From assembly GCF_000155595.1 (NCBI RefSeq), contig NZ_DS989907.1, positions 1-64,000 of the forward strand: a stretch of DNA of 64,000 nt. The letters run 5' to 3'. Under the pieces are notes generated by a model. That model was not told the origin of the DNA, did not search any database, and worked only from the letters and a program-made list of their open reading frames with translations. Origin of the DNA: Synechococcus sp. PCC 7335 (GTDB lineage Bacteria; Cyanobacteriota; Cyanobacteriia; Phormidesmidales; Phormidesmidaceae). Within the stretch, counting starts at the first letter, position 1. Every line of letters begins with the position of its first letter. A program made the position numbers and the translations under genes. This document shows, piece by piece, positions 17,539-26,851 of this stretch.

Positions 17539-18393
17539 TTACAAACGATTGCCTTCCAATCTCGCCTTAACCATTTGCACTCTCTCCAGCAAATTCGGAT
17601 AAGCGGCTTCTACAGCTTCCTCTACCTTCGCTCGAATATCGGCTCGCTGGCGATCGCTATCGTATAGCTGGAGTAGCGCTTCATAGTTCGTACAATCGTA
17701 GTACAGATAGGTTCGTGCTATCTGGTAGAGAAAGTCAGCATCGTCTGAGATAGAAGCAGATAGACCATAATTAAAAGTGTTGTAACGGCTAAGGGCTTGC
17801 TTTAATAGCGCTTCTACAGACCAGGTAGGGACAATAAAGGCCAATCCATCTAAGAACATGTGAAAAGACTGATGAGCTGCTTCTTGACGTTCCTGTTCTG
17901 CAATAGAACGGGTTCGCGCTGCCTGCTGCGCCGCCTGCTTTCGCGCTGGGCGCTGGGCTAGAACGTTCGCTAACTCAGCCGCTACTTCATTTTCTGAGGC
18001 AATGCGCTTCACTCGATTGAGCGCATAGAGATGCATCGCAGCACCACGCCTATAGTGAGGATTTTCGACCAGCAAGTCCGGCTCTAGTTGATACTTTGCG
18101 ATGAGACGATCTGTCCATCCATATTCCTTCTTCAAAGTAGTTTTGACCACTAGCTTAGCGTCCTTAAACTGAGCAGCTAGCTCTAGCAAGATAGTTCTTC
18201 CGGCTTTGGTGTTGCCTCTAACGGACTTCACCCCCCCAGGGTAGCGGATGTAGCCAAACTCCCAGGCTGTTACTAACGCCTGCTTTAGTTCGGCCCATTG
18301 CACTTTGCAGTGACCAGTACGCTTAGCGTATCGCGCTCGATTGATCGTATACCGTAATGCTTCGTAGTCAGGCCGTTTGGATTGCCGTTTCAC
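17539..18393 (-). CDS. Helical hypothetical protein
   Basis: 284 residues, basic and largely helical, with an Ala/Arg/Gln-rich segment near 150-175 (ARKQAAQQAARTRSIAEQER) that may be coiled coil. The region 'NYEALLQLYDSDRQRADIRA' near 240 is conserved-looking. No known domain. Likely a cyanobacterial plasmid-specific family. Confidence 0.65.
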   Translation of the reverse strand: MKRQSKRPDYEALRYTINRARYAKRTGHCKVQWAELKQALVTAWEFGYIRYPGGVKSVRGNTKAGRTILLELAAQFKDAKLVVKTTLKKEYGWTDRLIAKYQLEPDLLVENPHYRRGAAMHLYALNRVKRIASENEVAAELANVLAQRPARKQAAQQAARTRSIAEQERQEAAHQSFHMFLDGLAFIVPTWSVEALLKQALSRYNTFNYGLSASISDDADFLYQIARTYLYYDCTNYEALLQLYDSDRQRADIRAKVEEAVEAAYPNLLERVQMVKARLEGNRL

Positions 18394-18757
18394 AACTTTG
18401 TATTCTTGCTCCCTCTCTCAAGATAACAAACCTGATGTCATTTCATGCCTGATAAAAGCGACCGTTAGTAAGACTGTGCCAAATATGATGCAACCTCTCA
18501 TCATCATAATTAAATTGGGGTTCAATACCAGCAGAGAACGTTCATGGACTCATAAAATCCTCCCTTTGCGTGCTGGGAAAACCAAGTTTCGATCGAGGTT
18601 TCTGGCCATCTCAAAAGCCGGTTCAAACAAACTGCCTCGATAATCTATTGCCAAATTCGTCACATTAGTGAATTCATAATTAACCAGATCGTCGCAGACC
18701 GCTCCTGGCAGATACAGGCATACATCTGTCTCATCTGCCGAAAATCCATCATAGTCA
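18394..18757 (-). other. Gap with a coding-like remnant
   Basis: On the reverse strand from about 18755 to a stop at 18550-18552 an open frame reads 'SDYDGFSADETDVCLYLPGA' ... 'EMARNLDRNLVFPARKGRIL'. It looks coding but has no start codon until a GTG near its middle. It may be a broken gene trailing the cysteine-rich protein upstream. Nothing else is seen. Confidence 0.35.
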
Positions 18758-19192
18758 CTATTCTCTTCTCAGTTGAGGTATGTATCCCGCACATTCTTGA
18801 CAGTAATCATGGCTAACAATTCCACCGTCTTCTCCACAGTAGATGGTATATCCAGTCGTCTCTCGACAGTCTTTACAAAGGGGCCGATCGCATGTTTCGT
18901 ATAAAATATCGCTTTTTAGCAATCCTGTTTCGTATATTCGTCTACGAGTGAAAGCATTATCATCTTTCAGTTTTACTTCGCTTATTGTCTTAGGGTCTTG
19001 AAGGATTCGACTGACTGTTGGCCCCCACTTCATTAGCCACCGGGGGATGTATCCATCACAAACTAACGTCGCAGGTAAGCCACATTCAACACACAAAATG
19101 GCATCTTCACCAACGACTTCTCTAATCTGCTCTGAGGTGAATCCCTTCTCTGCTAGCGCTGATGACGCCTTGTATAAAAGATCTTTTTCCAT
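18758..19192 (-). CDS. Cysteine-rich zinc-binding hypothetical protein
   Basis: From the ATG at 19192, 144 residues (a longer start at 19240 adds 16). Cysteine pairs are CVEC near 34, CDRPLCKDC near 101, CGED near 118 and CQEC near 129, consistent with two zinc ribbons. A helix after the start resembles a UBA-like 'EKGFTSEQIREVVGED'. No family recognised. It is downstream of the DUF433 gene on the same strand with a 99-bp gap. Confidence 0.55.
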   Translation of the reverse strand: MEKDLLYKASSALAEKGFTSEQIREVVGEDAILCVECGLPATLVCDGYIPRWLMKWGPTVSRILQDPKTISEVKLKDDNAFTRRRIYETGLLKSDILYETCDRPLCKDCRETTGYTIYCGEDGGIVSHDYCQECAGYIPQLRRE

Positions 19193-19291
19193 AAGACAAG
19201 TTGTCTTACCCTTGGCTAATGGTAATTGTTCGACTAGCATAGCTCAACACCCTAAATCTCAGCCTCTATACCTGTGTCCCATAACATGACA

Positions 19292-19504
19292 TCACGCCCG
19301 ATATAATCGAGCCGCATACAACAGGGCTGAAAGGATATCATCCTCTTCCAAATCATCGTAGCCCGACAGAATCTCTGCATGGCTCATGCCTGCACTTAGT
19401 AGTTCTAGGATAAATTCTACTGGGTAGCGCAAGCCCCTGATGCAGGGCTTTCCATGACAGACCTCTGGATCAATAGTTATCCTTTCTAGCAGTGTGCTAT
19501 CCAT
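19292..19504 (-). CDS. DUF433 antitoxin-like protein
   Basis: The ATG at 19504 gives 70 residues starting 'MDSTLLERITIDPEVCHGKP' then CIRGLRYPVEFIL, the signature of DUF433 (a winged-helix antitoxin family). The tail 'HAEILSGYDDLEEDDILSAL' is also typical. DUF433 usually pairs with a DUF5615 PIN-like toxin. No DUF5615 protein is seen on either side, so this appears to be an orphan antitoxin. Confidence 0.8.
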   Translation of the reverse strand: MDSTLLERITIDPEVCHGKPCIRGLRYPVEFILELLSAGMSHAEILSGYDDLEEDDILSALLYAARLYRA

Positions 19505-19702
19505 AACAAACGCTTCGTGTTGAAAGCGACTAGTCTCTTTCAGTCCTGTCGGCGGTGCGCGGTCACACACTCTTTCAAATTCTTTGTAGAATGCGAGAGC
19601 AACAGAAAACTACTCATCATCAACCCAATAACACCCGATTTTATCAGCGTGTACTCTTGTCATCACTGCTAGAGCGACACGAAATCTGAAGTTGAGTGAG
19701 CG

Positions 19703-20008
19703 CTAGCGCTTTTTTCTAGAGAACAGTTCCGACAGAACCGCAGCCGTTGTGATAAAGGCAGCACTGATAGCTACGCCAATTCCACCCCCTCCTATAAATC
19801 CGTCAAATCTTGTCGATATCGCTGTACCAACAAAGGTGGATACTACTAAATAGGCAAACCATGCTGTCATCGAATTAATTTTCCATAGTACTTCAAGGTA
19901 GGTAACCTGTACGAAGAATAACAATAAATAGGAGACAGCAATGATAAAGATAGTCATAGGCATAATTAAACTTCCTTCTATTGAAGCGATCGCCCAGCGA
20001 CGAAGCAC
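19703..20008 (-). CDS. Small membrane protein beside the IS605 end
   Basis: 101 residues, or 86 from the internal ATG at 19963 (MPMTIFIIAVSYLLLFF). Three hydrophobic helices and a Gly-rich GGGGIGVAIS segment. The IS605 right end stops only 30 bp upstream, so the natural 5' region may have been lost. Confidence 0.45.
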   Translation of the reverse strand: MLRRWAIASIEGSLIMPMTIFIIAVSYLLLFFVQVTYLEVLWKINSMTAWFAYLVVSTFVGTAISTRFDGFIGGGGIGVAISAAFITTAAVLSELFSRKKR

Positions 20009-20037
20009 AAACTCCCGCGTAGAGGTAATTTTTGAAG

Positions 20038-20100
20038 TTGACTCCTCTCGCCGCTAAGCACTAGGCGCTATAACGGGAGATTCCTGGGCTGTACACCCAC
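20038..20100 (-). ncRNA. Right end and omega-RNA 3' portion of the IS605 element
   Basis: TnpB proteins use an RNA made from the 3' end of tnpB and the element's right end, with the guide lying just outside. The hairpin here (GAATCTCCCG...GGCGAGAGGAGTCAA on the reverse strand) is the expected 3' scaffold. The guide would start near 20037 and read into the flank. Confidence 0.55.
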
Positions 20101-21589
20101 AGTTTGGTTTACTCTCGAAGTGAAACAGCTCTAGTTGTACAGATGAGACTATCTCTGAGCAAACCAAATTCTTAGGCTCAACAGCTAACGCCGCTGATAA
20201 CTCCACCTGGCGGTGCCCTGTTAGTGCAGGACTAAGCGTAACTTTCCGACTGACCATCGGTAGATTGGGTAACCCAATACGGATACGGGCTCTATCAGCA
20301 ATCACGACGCTAGCTTGGATGTCCGCGTCGTCATGATGCCCACAGGCTTCGCATAAAAACTTTTCGCCTTCACGGTTGTTGGTACTCACATAGCCACAAG
20401 CAGAACACGCCTGACTGGAGAACCGCGCCGGGACTGAAACGACCCAGTTTCCTAGCTTGGAAGCTTGATGTCTAAGCTTCTGTTCGAGGCTGAACCAAGC
20501 AGCATCAGCAATCGCTTTGTTTAGTGCCGATTTTGCTTTTTGTCCATTCTGGGTGAACCGACCACTTTCATCTTGTTTAGGCTTACACCGTTTTATCATG
20601 CCTTTGACATTCAGTGCCTCAAGGCCAATGACATCAGCCTTAGCCGCTTCTTTCTTCGCCAACTTCCATTGGAAGTCAGTCCTGACTCGACGTATCTTTT
20701 GGTGGACTCGACTGACCTGACGCCCTGCCTTGCTTCGATTTGAAGAACCTTTCTTCTTTCTAGAAAGGCGACGCCGGCGAATCTTGAGACGACGCTCGAA
20801 GCGTTTGCTAATTTGAGGATTTAGAACCACTTCTCCGTCAGCACCCGCCACTATCTTTCTAATACCTCTATCTAGTCCGGTTACCGTCTTGAGTGCGGCT
20901 AGCGCTTTGCATGAATAGTCTGCCACTTCAGGGTAGTCGAGTAAGGCCACCACATAGAGCCCGTCCGCCTCAAACATTAGGTGCGATTTGCATACTTTGT
21001 AGTGACTACCGAGGGTGCGAGATTGAAAGTACTTCATCCAGCCCAATGAAGGAATAAACACTTTGCGGGTCGCTTCATCGAAGCGTACAGTTCCCGGCTT
21101 GAACTCAAAGCCTCTCACATCAGTCAGCTTTTTGAACCGGGGAAAGTTTGCCTTGCCTGAAAAGAACTGGTTGAAGGCCGCGTCTTGCTGTCTTAAGGCT
21201 TGCTGTAGGACATCTGCATTCACCGACTGATACCAAGGCCGCGACACTTTCATCTCTGGCAGATAAGCGGAATGCATCTCATAGGCAGAACGCTTGCTCG
21301 GAGGTAGTCGCTGGCCTTTCTTCACCTTCTTACCATCGCGCTTTGCTACTCGCTCTGCCTTCCACGGATAGCCTACTGAGGCTGAACGGTTGACTGAGCA
21401 AGTCAGTGGGCAAGCTTCGGCTTGGTGACGCAACGTACAAAACGGACCTAGCGCAAAACTGTCTGCATAGCTATTGATCCGGTCTGCTAAGCAAAAGTTC
21501 TTCAAACTACGTACCATCGGTCGCCAAGCATCGACTTTTCGTCGCTGTTCTTGGGTAGGGTTCGTTTTGAACTTAACGGTTAAAAGCAC
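20054..21589 (-). CDS. tnpB: TnpB RNA-guided nuclease (IS605)
   Basis: 511 residues, long for TnpB (usually about 400). RuvC residues are present: Asp in 'TGLDRGIRK' near 239, Glu in 'IGLEALNVKG' near 323, Asp in DDADIQAS near 420. The zinc ribbon CSACGY...CEACGHH lies just before the last. Extra length sits in the N-terminal recognition region and a 65-residue C-terminal tail. TnpB cuts DNA at sites matching its omega-RNA and helps retain the element. The Y1 transposase starts 45 bp away on the other strand. Confidence 0.9.
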   Translation of the reverse strand: MLLTVKFKTNPTQEQRRKVDAWRPMVRSLKNFCLADRINSYADSFALGPFCTLRHQAEACPLTCSVNRSASVGYPWKAERVAKRDGKKVKKGQRLPPSKRSAYEMHSAYLPEMKVSRPWYQSVNADVLQQALRQQDAAFNQFFSGKANFPRFKKLTDVRGFEFKPGTVRFDEATRKVFIPSLGWMKYFQSRTLGSHYKVCKSHLMFEADGLYVVALLDYPEVADYSCKALAALKTVTGLDRGIRKIVAGADGEVVLNPQISKRFERRLKIRRRRLSRKKKGSSNRSKAGRQVSRVHQKIRRVRTDFQWKLAKKEAAKADVIGLEALNVKGMIKRCKPKQDESGRFTQNGQKAKSALNKAIADAAWFSLEQKLRHQASKLGNWVVSVPARFSSQACSACGYVSTNNREGEKFLCEACGHHDDADIQASVVIADRARIRIGLPNLPMVSRKVTLSPALTGHRQVELSAALAVEPKNLVCSEIVSSVQLELFHFESKPNCGCTAQESPVIAPSA

Positions 21590-21634
21590 AAACGTTGCTG
21601 TTAGACTGTCTACAGTATATCAAATTATCGTGTT

Positions 21635-22030
21635 TTGGTGAAGCCGAGCTATCACAAAGAATATAGGTCTGTTTATAAACTTACCGTGCATATTGTCTTT
21701 GTTTGCAAGTATCGACATCAACTGTTGAGTCATCAGCGACTAGGCGTCGTAGAACAATCTATTACCAGCACTTGTGCGAAGTGGGACTGTACGGTATTGG
21801 AGATGAACGGAGAGCTTGACCACCTGCATTTTGTGATTGACTACCCGCCTAAAACGGCGCTTAGCAAACTTATTGCTAACCTGAAAACTGTGTCTAGTCG
21901 GTTGTACAAGAAACAGTTCAACCATGACTATGCCCTTTGGTCGGGGTCTTACTTTGTGGCAACTTGCGGGGGCGCACCCCTTGAACAAATTAAGCACTAC
22001 GTCCAGAATCAAAATCGGCCTGAAGCCTAA
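21635..22030 (+). CDS. tnpA: IS200/IS605 Y1 transposase
   Basis: A 131-residue single-strand transposase. 'LDHLHFVIDYPP' near 61-72 holds the HUH metal site, and 'IKHYVQNQ' near 119-126 holds the catalytic tyrosine. Full length for the family. It recognises the subterminal hairpins and cuts and joins single strands. It could also mobilise the tnpA-less TnpB and IsrB elements in this window if their ends are close enough; that is inference. Confidence 0.93.
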   Translation: MVKPSYHKEYRSVYKLTVHIVFVCKYRHQLLSHQRLGVVEQSITSTCAKWDCTVLEMNGELDHLHFVIDYPPKTALSKLIANLKTVSSRLYKKQFNHDYALWSGSYFVATCGGAPLEQIKHYVQNQNRPEA

Positions 22031-22248
22031 GTGCCTGACCTTAATTCCGCTCATCGCTAAACTTTGCTATAGCGGGAGTCCCCTTAAGGAAGAACGATAG
22101 TTAAAGCAGAGCTGGGTCAGGATAACAGCGAAGAGAAATTAATCTGTCAAAGAGTTTCTACTTCAGAATCAGAAGTTCTGGCTTGGGAACGTCAGCTTAA
22201 CCGGGAGCGACAACGCTAGTAATCGAACGAACACAGAGGCGCGGCTCT

Positions 22249-22788
22249 ATGGTTAACGAACAACAATATGAAGGCAGCACTAATAGTGAAGCCGAGCTGT
22301 ATGATCTTCTAGAACTTCTTTCCAAAAAGTCTAAAAGGGTGGTCACAAACGGCGACAATGCTTATTCTCAGTCTTCGTCTGTATCAGCCATCTTTAACGT
22401 ACTGGAGTCCGCCAACGGTAAAAATTCAAGGTTCTTAACCAAGCTTGGGAATAGCATCAAACAACAAGAAAGGATTATTCAGCAGATAAGTAGTTTCCCC
22501 CTCGATGTTCGATTAAGTATAGAGGAAAGTTTGAAACACAAAATTGCTACTAGGAAAGCTACCTTGAGTTTCTTTCTAGGCAACGCTGACGTAACCCTAC
22601 TATACTTAGCTATTCTACTGCTATGGACATTAGATATTGGTCTATTTCATTCGGATATACCTTCTAGTTTAATGGTTGTAGTGACCACAGCGATCGCCGT
22701 AGTCTATCCTCTAAGAATTCTTCTGTTCCATAGAGTTCAGCAACTGGAGTTAATGGTTCACTGCCTCGAATGCGCTAAAGTTCGATAA
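22249..22788 (+). CDS. Membrane protein of unknown function
   Basis: 179 residues. A polar helical N-terminal half, then two membrane helices (VTLLYLAILLLWTLDIGLF near 113-131 and SSLMVVVTTAIAVVYPLRILL near 136-158). A piece of a second copy survives at 15540-15625. First of a tight cluster with the next two genes. Confidence 0.55.
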   Translation: MVNEQQYEGSTNSEAELYDLLELLSKKSKRVVTNGDNAYSQSSSVSAIFNVLESANGKNSRFLTKLGNSIKQQERIIQQISSFPLDVRLSIEESLKHKIATRKATLSFFLGNADVTLLYLAILLLWTLDIGLFHSDIPSSLMVVVTTAIAVVYPLRILLFHRVQQLELMVHCLECAKVR

Positions 22789-22801
22789 TTCCATTCATGC
22801 A

Positions 22802-23149
22802 GTGAATCGACATATGCGTACATCCGAAACCATCAGAAGAGTACTTGCGCATCTAGGTCACATCACTCCTATTTTCTCTGACTGGTGGCAAAAACTAACA
22901 ACGACTGACCTGTCTCTACCTACACCGAAAAGTCTATGTCTTAATTCGCAAGACTTTGTAGACTACTTCGAGAGTTCGATGGTCTCAGGAGAGGCTTTAC
23001 TGGATCAAACTGCCCAAAAGCAGCTCAAAATAAAGAATGATTGCGACAAAATACTAAAAAAGATTTCTCGGGCCTTAAAAGACTGGTCACCTAGCAAAAA
23101 ATATAGTGGAGTTCAAAGTGCGCGAAGTGCAACTTATGTACAGTCATGA
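22802..23149 (+). CDS. Hypothetical protein
   Basis: 115 residues from GTG 22802 (ATG at 22814 possible). Soluble, with lysine-rich helical C-terminus. It starts 13 bp after the previous gene and overlaps the next by 44 bp. No family recognised. Confidence 0.4.
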   Translation: MNRHMRTSETIRRVLAHLGHITPIFSDWWQKLTTTDLSLPTPKSLCLNSQDFVDYFESSMVSGEALLDQTAQKQLKIKNDCDKILKKISRALKDWSPSKKYSGVQSARSATYVQS

Positions 23150-23390
23150 GTTATTACCTGAACGTCTGAATGATAAAGGGTGGGAAATTGAGGAACCCTA
23201 TTCGTATGAAAGTAGTCGGTGCGAAACCTACTGCTCAGACTCTATCCTAATCTTTGAAGGCAGGCGATCACTCTCTGTAGATAAGATTGGGGTGACTGCT
23301 CTCCTCGCACTATCTATTGTTCTGATTCTCTCTCAATTGTTTGTGTTCATGATTATCCTCTTCTATTATCGTATTTTGGGGCTGATTTAA
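23106..23390 (+). CDS. C-tail-anchored small protein
   Basis: 94 residues with one strong membrane helix at the C-terminus (about 60-90, 'TALLALSIVLILSQLFVFMI'). Alternative later starts would shorten the 44-bp overlap with the previous gene. Unknown function. Confidence 0.4.
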   Translation: MEFKVREVQLMYSHELLPERLNDKGWEIEEPYSYESSRCETYCSDSILIFEGRRSLSVDKIGVTALLALSIVLILSQLFVFMIILFYYRILGLI

Positions 23391-23481
23391 AGTAAGACTA
23401 GGTATCACATCGATTACTATTTGAAATAACTCTAGAACACATTCAAATGCCTCTGCCATAAATTCAAAAACGTGCATCTCT

Positions 23482-23724
23482 CTAAATCCTAATAAGAGCT
23501 TGATGATCGGTATGCGTATTCTGATCAAGACTCCGTTGTACTGAATTAGGCGAAAAAACATTAACTTCAGCCCCGTCAGTCTTGATTAAATGGTCAATAT
23601 CAACGTACCTGTAATGAATCCAAAGCTGATAGTAAGGGACCGTCTCTTCAGTAGTTAGAACGGGCTTCTCAACAGGTACTTCGTAATTAGATCCAGGATC
23701 TTTTAGCTTTGGTCTTGAATACAT
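23482..23724 (-). CDS. Small hypothetical protein
   Basis: 80 residues, polar, with 'VPYYQLWIHYRYVDIDHLIK' near 29-48. No family recognised. About 315 bp upstream (23725-24039) contain no gene I can support. Confidence 0.35.
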   Translation of the reverse strand: MYSRPKLKDPGSNYEVPVEKPVLTTEETVPYYQLWIHYRYVDIDHLIKTDGAEVNVFSPNSVQRSLDQNTHTDHQALIRI

Positions 23725-24039
23725 GATTCAGGGAAGATGGATAACATAGTTCTAATTTAATCTATCTCTAGATTGTAGTAGGTCAGACTACGCCAACGGT
23801 TTCTATTGCTCTGTCAAAAAATATAAGGCCAAAGTGCCACACGACAAGGCTCAACCACGCCTCTACTAGCTTGGTGCAGTTCGGCTCTTCCTCTGGCACC
23901 AATCTGGCTTAATTCTTCTGAGCACAAGTATAACTATTGAAAGAAACGGCATTAAATTTGTAATATGGGGTTAGCCTTCTTTAACTACACTAAACACTAC
24001 TGAACACTAAGTTACTCACTCTACCAATTGCTATCCCCA

Positions 24040-24255
24040 TTAAGCGTACTCAGTACCGAACAGAGCATCCAGCTTTCGGAGGAGATGTGTATGAGCTTCT
24101 TCATCTAGGGCTTCCCAAGCTGGCTCATCGTCCAGCCAACCATTGCCTTCAATATCTAAATTAGCATGATATTCCAAGTACAAAGTGACCAGTAAGGCAG
24201 CTTCGTTCTGGTCAGCAGCAGCCCCTACAATGTTCGCGATTGGTTCGATAAGCAT
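24040..24255 (-). CDS. Small acidic hypothetical protein
   Basis: 71 residues, acidic and helical, ending 'HTHLLRKLDALFGTEYA'. RBS-like GGGAGAG lies about 8 bp before the ATG. No family recognised. The next 196 bp (24256-24451) hold nothing obvious. Confidence 0.5.
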   Translation of the reverse strand: MLIEPIANIVGAAADQNEAALLVTLYLEYHANLDIEGNGWLDDEPAWEALDEEAHTHLLRKLDALFGTEYA

Positions 24256-24451
24256 AAATCTCTCCCATGATTACTTTTATACAGTCTGAGGTGCTGATCG
24301 GACGTTAGAGTACAAGAATCGAACCGACGCACAGCGAGCGAATCACTTTATGCTGTCTAACTCCTCCGCACCACTGATTCTTGACATCTACACCGAGGTA
24401 ACTATGGTTTGTTCTACCTTTCCTTCCTGAGTTTTCTAGATAGAACGCCTT

Positions 24452-24694
24452 TCACTCAGGCTTCTCAGGAACAAATAGCAGCTGTTCTGCGGATATTGCC
24501 GGAGCAACTTCTTGAGCAGAACAGTCCATCATTTCTCGAATATTCTGTTCAGCTTGATGGAGGTTGTCTGCAATTCGCTGGTTATGCTGTTCGATAGCTG
24601 CAATAAGTTGGTCGGCCTTAGCAAGCTTCATCCGGTGCGCCTCGCTCCTGATAGCTCGCAACGACTCTAGGCTTTGGATTTTGGTCAGCTTCAC
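24452..24694 (-). CDS. Small coiled-coil protein
   Basis: A GTG at 24694 is chosen because it overlaps the upstream stop as GTGA and has AGGAGA about 8 bp before it. The longer frame back to 24940 merely shadows the upstream gene. 80 residues, mostly one helix ('QLIAAIEQHNQRIADNLHQA'). Translationally coupled to the membrane protein upstream. Confidence 0.5.
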   Translation of the reverse strand: MKLTKIQSLESLRAIRSEAHRMKLAKADQLIAAIEQHNQRIADNLHQAEQNIREMMDCSAQEVAPAISAEQLLFVPEKPE

Positions 24695-25068
24695 TGAAAA
24701 TCTCCTCGATATATACGGATCAACTCCATCGTCACTGTACCTGTCACAAAAACTAGTGCAAACGGCGAGAGCGACCTTAGCCAATTCATCTCTGGCCAGT
24801 GTTCTATAACAAATACTAAGGCAATCAGAAACGCAAAAGCAAATATAAATGGCCTGCCCACAGATAGGGGCCAAAAAATCCGCTTCCCGACCACAATAAC
24901 CGCATCCACTGGGAGCGCTACGAGATAGAGTGCTTCCCAATTGCGCTGTTTCGTACCTTCTATCCCTAATAGAACTCTTCCCAAAAGAGTTCGCTTTAGC
25001 ACCTTTTTTCGAGCTAACTTTTCATAGTAGTAAAGAAGTTCGTTCATTAGTTTATCTATGAGGCTCAC
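24691..25068 (-). CDS. Small membrane protein
   Basis: 125 residues with two clear membrane helices (FIFAFAFLIALVFVIEHW near 74-91, SPFALVFVTGTVTMEL near 100-115) and a weaker hydrophobic stretch near 47-60. The basic N-terminus is cytoplasmic. First of a coupled pair. Confidence 0.5.
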   Translation of the reverse strand: MSLIDKLMNELLYYYEKLARKKVLKRTLLGRVLLGIEGTKQRNWEALYLVALPVDAVIVVGKRIFWPLSVGRPFIFAFAFLIALVFVIEHWPEMNWLRSLSPFALVFVTGTVTMELIRIYRGDFQ

Positions 25069-25167
25069 ACTTTCAGCGGCAGATTGTTCGTGACCTATCA
25101 GTTGATCAATTGGCCATTGCCAAAGAACTGCTTTAGTTTTTCGCGAGTTTCCTCTGGCGTATCAGAT

Positions 25168-25392
25168 TTAGATTGTAGTATCGCGCCACTTTCTACCTTG
25201 CTCTGGAGTCATAGTCAACGTGAGCGGCTCCTTCCAATACGCATCGTCTGGCTCAGAAATAACCTCTACTAGCTCGCTTTGCATTGCTTCTAGGTCTATG
25301 TCGTTCGATATAATTACGCTCTTTCCAGACCTTGCTGTACCAAAGACGTTAATACCACGAACTTCCTCGAAGTCAAGGTTTAGATAGTCCAT
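25168..25392 (-). pseudogene. Hypothetical fragment beside the TnpB2 right end
   Basis: From the ATG at 25392, 74 residues: 'MDYLNLDFEEVRGINVFGTA' then RSGKSVIIS. GTARSGKS resembles a Walker A loop, like GEARLGKST in the VirB4 homologue upstream, but the rest of an ATPase is missing. The element right end lies about 12 bp upstream, so the true 5' part may have been lost to insertion. Confidence 0.35.
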
Positions 25393-25424
25393 CACTAGTC
25401 CCTTTGGTGATATTCTCCCGACGC

Positions 25425-26825
25425 TCAAGCAAAGCTTAGAGCGCGGGCTTCTTTAAGAGAAGACTGCTTCGTTGTTAACGTTTCGTTAGAAACGCAAGTT
25501 AACGCCGTTTTGAGTGAGGCGCTATCCATCCCCACTGCTAACAAACCAATTCGTTTGATCAGCTTGCCTGAATTTACGTCACGCGGTAGTGATTCACCAC
25601 AATGGTAGCACTCGTGCCAACGGTTTTTAAGAGATTTCGGTGTTTTGTTGAGGCAAGCGTGACAGTGCTGAGACGTTCCGCGTGGATCAATCTGGATGAC
25701 TCGTTTGCCCAGTTTGAAAGCAACCCATTTCAAGACTCTGACAAACTGGCCTAGCGCCGCGTCTGTTAACGACTTGTTAAGTCCAGACTTAGCAGCTTGA
25801 CCATTCGGCACGAATTTACCGTTTTCGATCTTAGGTCGATTGCGGCGTATGAGATTTTTAAGCGACAAATCCTCACAGAAGATCACCTCACAGTCCTTAA
25901 ACAGCTTGTGAGCCGTCTTGTATTGCCAATCCAGCCTAGCTCTAGCAACACGAGTCTGTAGTTTCGCTATTTTCTTTGCTAACACCTTACGGGCATAGCA
26001 ACCGTGAGGTTTTCGGGCTTTTCGTTGTTGCAGCTTCGCAATTCGCTTTTCAGATTTGCGAAACCATCGGCTATTTTCGATCTGAACGCCATCGGAACCA
26101 GACGAAAAGAATTCCAAACCGAGATCAATACCTTTCGAGTTTTCATCAGTGGGAAGAGTGTTGACTTCCACTACTGGCACCGATTTATCTTCGAGACTAA
26201 GCGTTAAAAAATAACCATCTGTCTCGTGTTTTATCGTTGCAGTCTTAACCGTGAAACCATCTGGTATCGGCCTATGTTCGATGAAATCTAATACGCCAAC
26301 TTTAGGTAACTCTATTTTACCGTTATCGGTTAGTTCTACGCTTTGTGGAAAGCAGATAGAACGATAGTGTGGTTTACCTTTGAACTTGGGACGACCCGAA
26401 CGCTTACCGTTTTTATCTCCGACAGTGAAGTTGGAAAACGTTTTATCTAAGCGTTTGATCACGTCTTGCAACACCTGAGACGGCATTGCTTTATATTCTG
26501 GAAACAGCGTTTTAGTTCGTTTTAGATCGTCTTTTTGAACGCTATCCCATCGCACGTAACCTTCATTAATCAACGCTACCTCAGCGCCTTTGTTCTTTCC
26601 TTTTTTGAGTATTTTCGTTTCTGGTATGTCTCGGTAGATATCAGCAATAGGAACAATACTACTTGTGAGTGGACAAGCGTTTACAGGCGTCCTGGTCGCT
26701 TCATACCATCTGAAGCGCTCCCCTAGTCTGAAATTGTATTGTCTACGGCAAAGCTCGATCCATTGGTCAATCAAACGTGACTGCCAGCGTTCTAACTTAA
26801 GCCTATACTTTCGTGCGGCTCTCAT
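25425..26825 (-). CDS. tnpB: TnpB RNA-guided nuclease
   Basis: 466 residues. RuvC Asp in 'KGIDLGLEFF' near 234, Glu in 'VIFCEDLSLKNL' near 318, last Asp in RDVNSG near 415. The zinc ribbon CHAC...CYHC lies around 385-408. All key residues are present. The last residue pair is usually RDxNAA; here RDVNSG is a mild variant. The 3' end of the gene runs into the omega-RNA right-end hairpin. A 54-residue RHH-like protein starts upstream on the same strand with a 26-bp gap. Confidence 0.88.
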   Translation of the reverse strand: MRAARKYRLKLERWQSRLIDQWIELCRRQYNFRLGERFRWYEATRTPVNACPLTSSIVPIADIYRDIPETKILKKGKNKGAEVALINEGYVRWDSVQKDDLKRTKTLFPEYKAMPSQVLQDVIKRLDKTFSNFTVGDKNGKRSGRPKFKGKPHYRSICFPQSVELTDNGKIELPKVGVLDFIEHRPIPDGFTVKTATIKHETDGYFLTLSLEDKSVPVVEVNTLPTDENSKGIDLGLEFFSSGSDGVQIENSRWFRKSEKRIAKLQQRKARKPHGCYARKVLAKKIAKLQTRVARARLDWQYKTAHKLFKDCEVIFCEDLSLKNLIRRNRPKIENGKFVPNGQAAKSGLNKSLTDAALGQFVRVLKWVAFKLGKRVIQIDPRGTSQHCHACLNKTPKSLKNRWHECYHCGESLPRDVNSGKLIKRIGLLAVGMDSASLKTALTCVSNETLTTKQSSLKEARALSFA

Positions 26826-26851
26826 TGCTTGACTCGACCTATCAACACTTG

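Larger units (their letters stand above)
20038..22085 (-). mobile_element. IS605-type element with divergent tnpA and tnpB
   Basis: It carries a Y1 transposase and TnpB back to back, the IS605 arrangement. The right end (tnpB side) has a hairpin CTCCCGTTATAGCGCC...GGCGAGAG and ends in GTCAA at about 20038 on the reverse strand. The left end carries hairpin arms CCGCT (22047-22051) and AGCGG (22071-22075). Both genes look intact, so it may still be active. Outer limits are good to within several bases. Confidence 0.75.
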
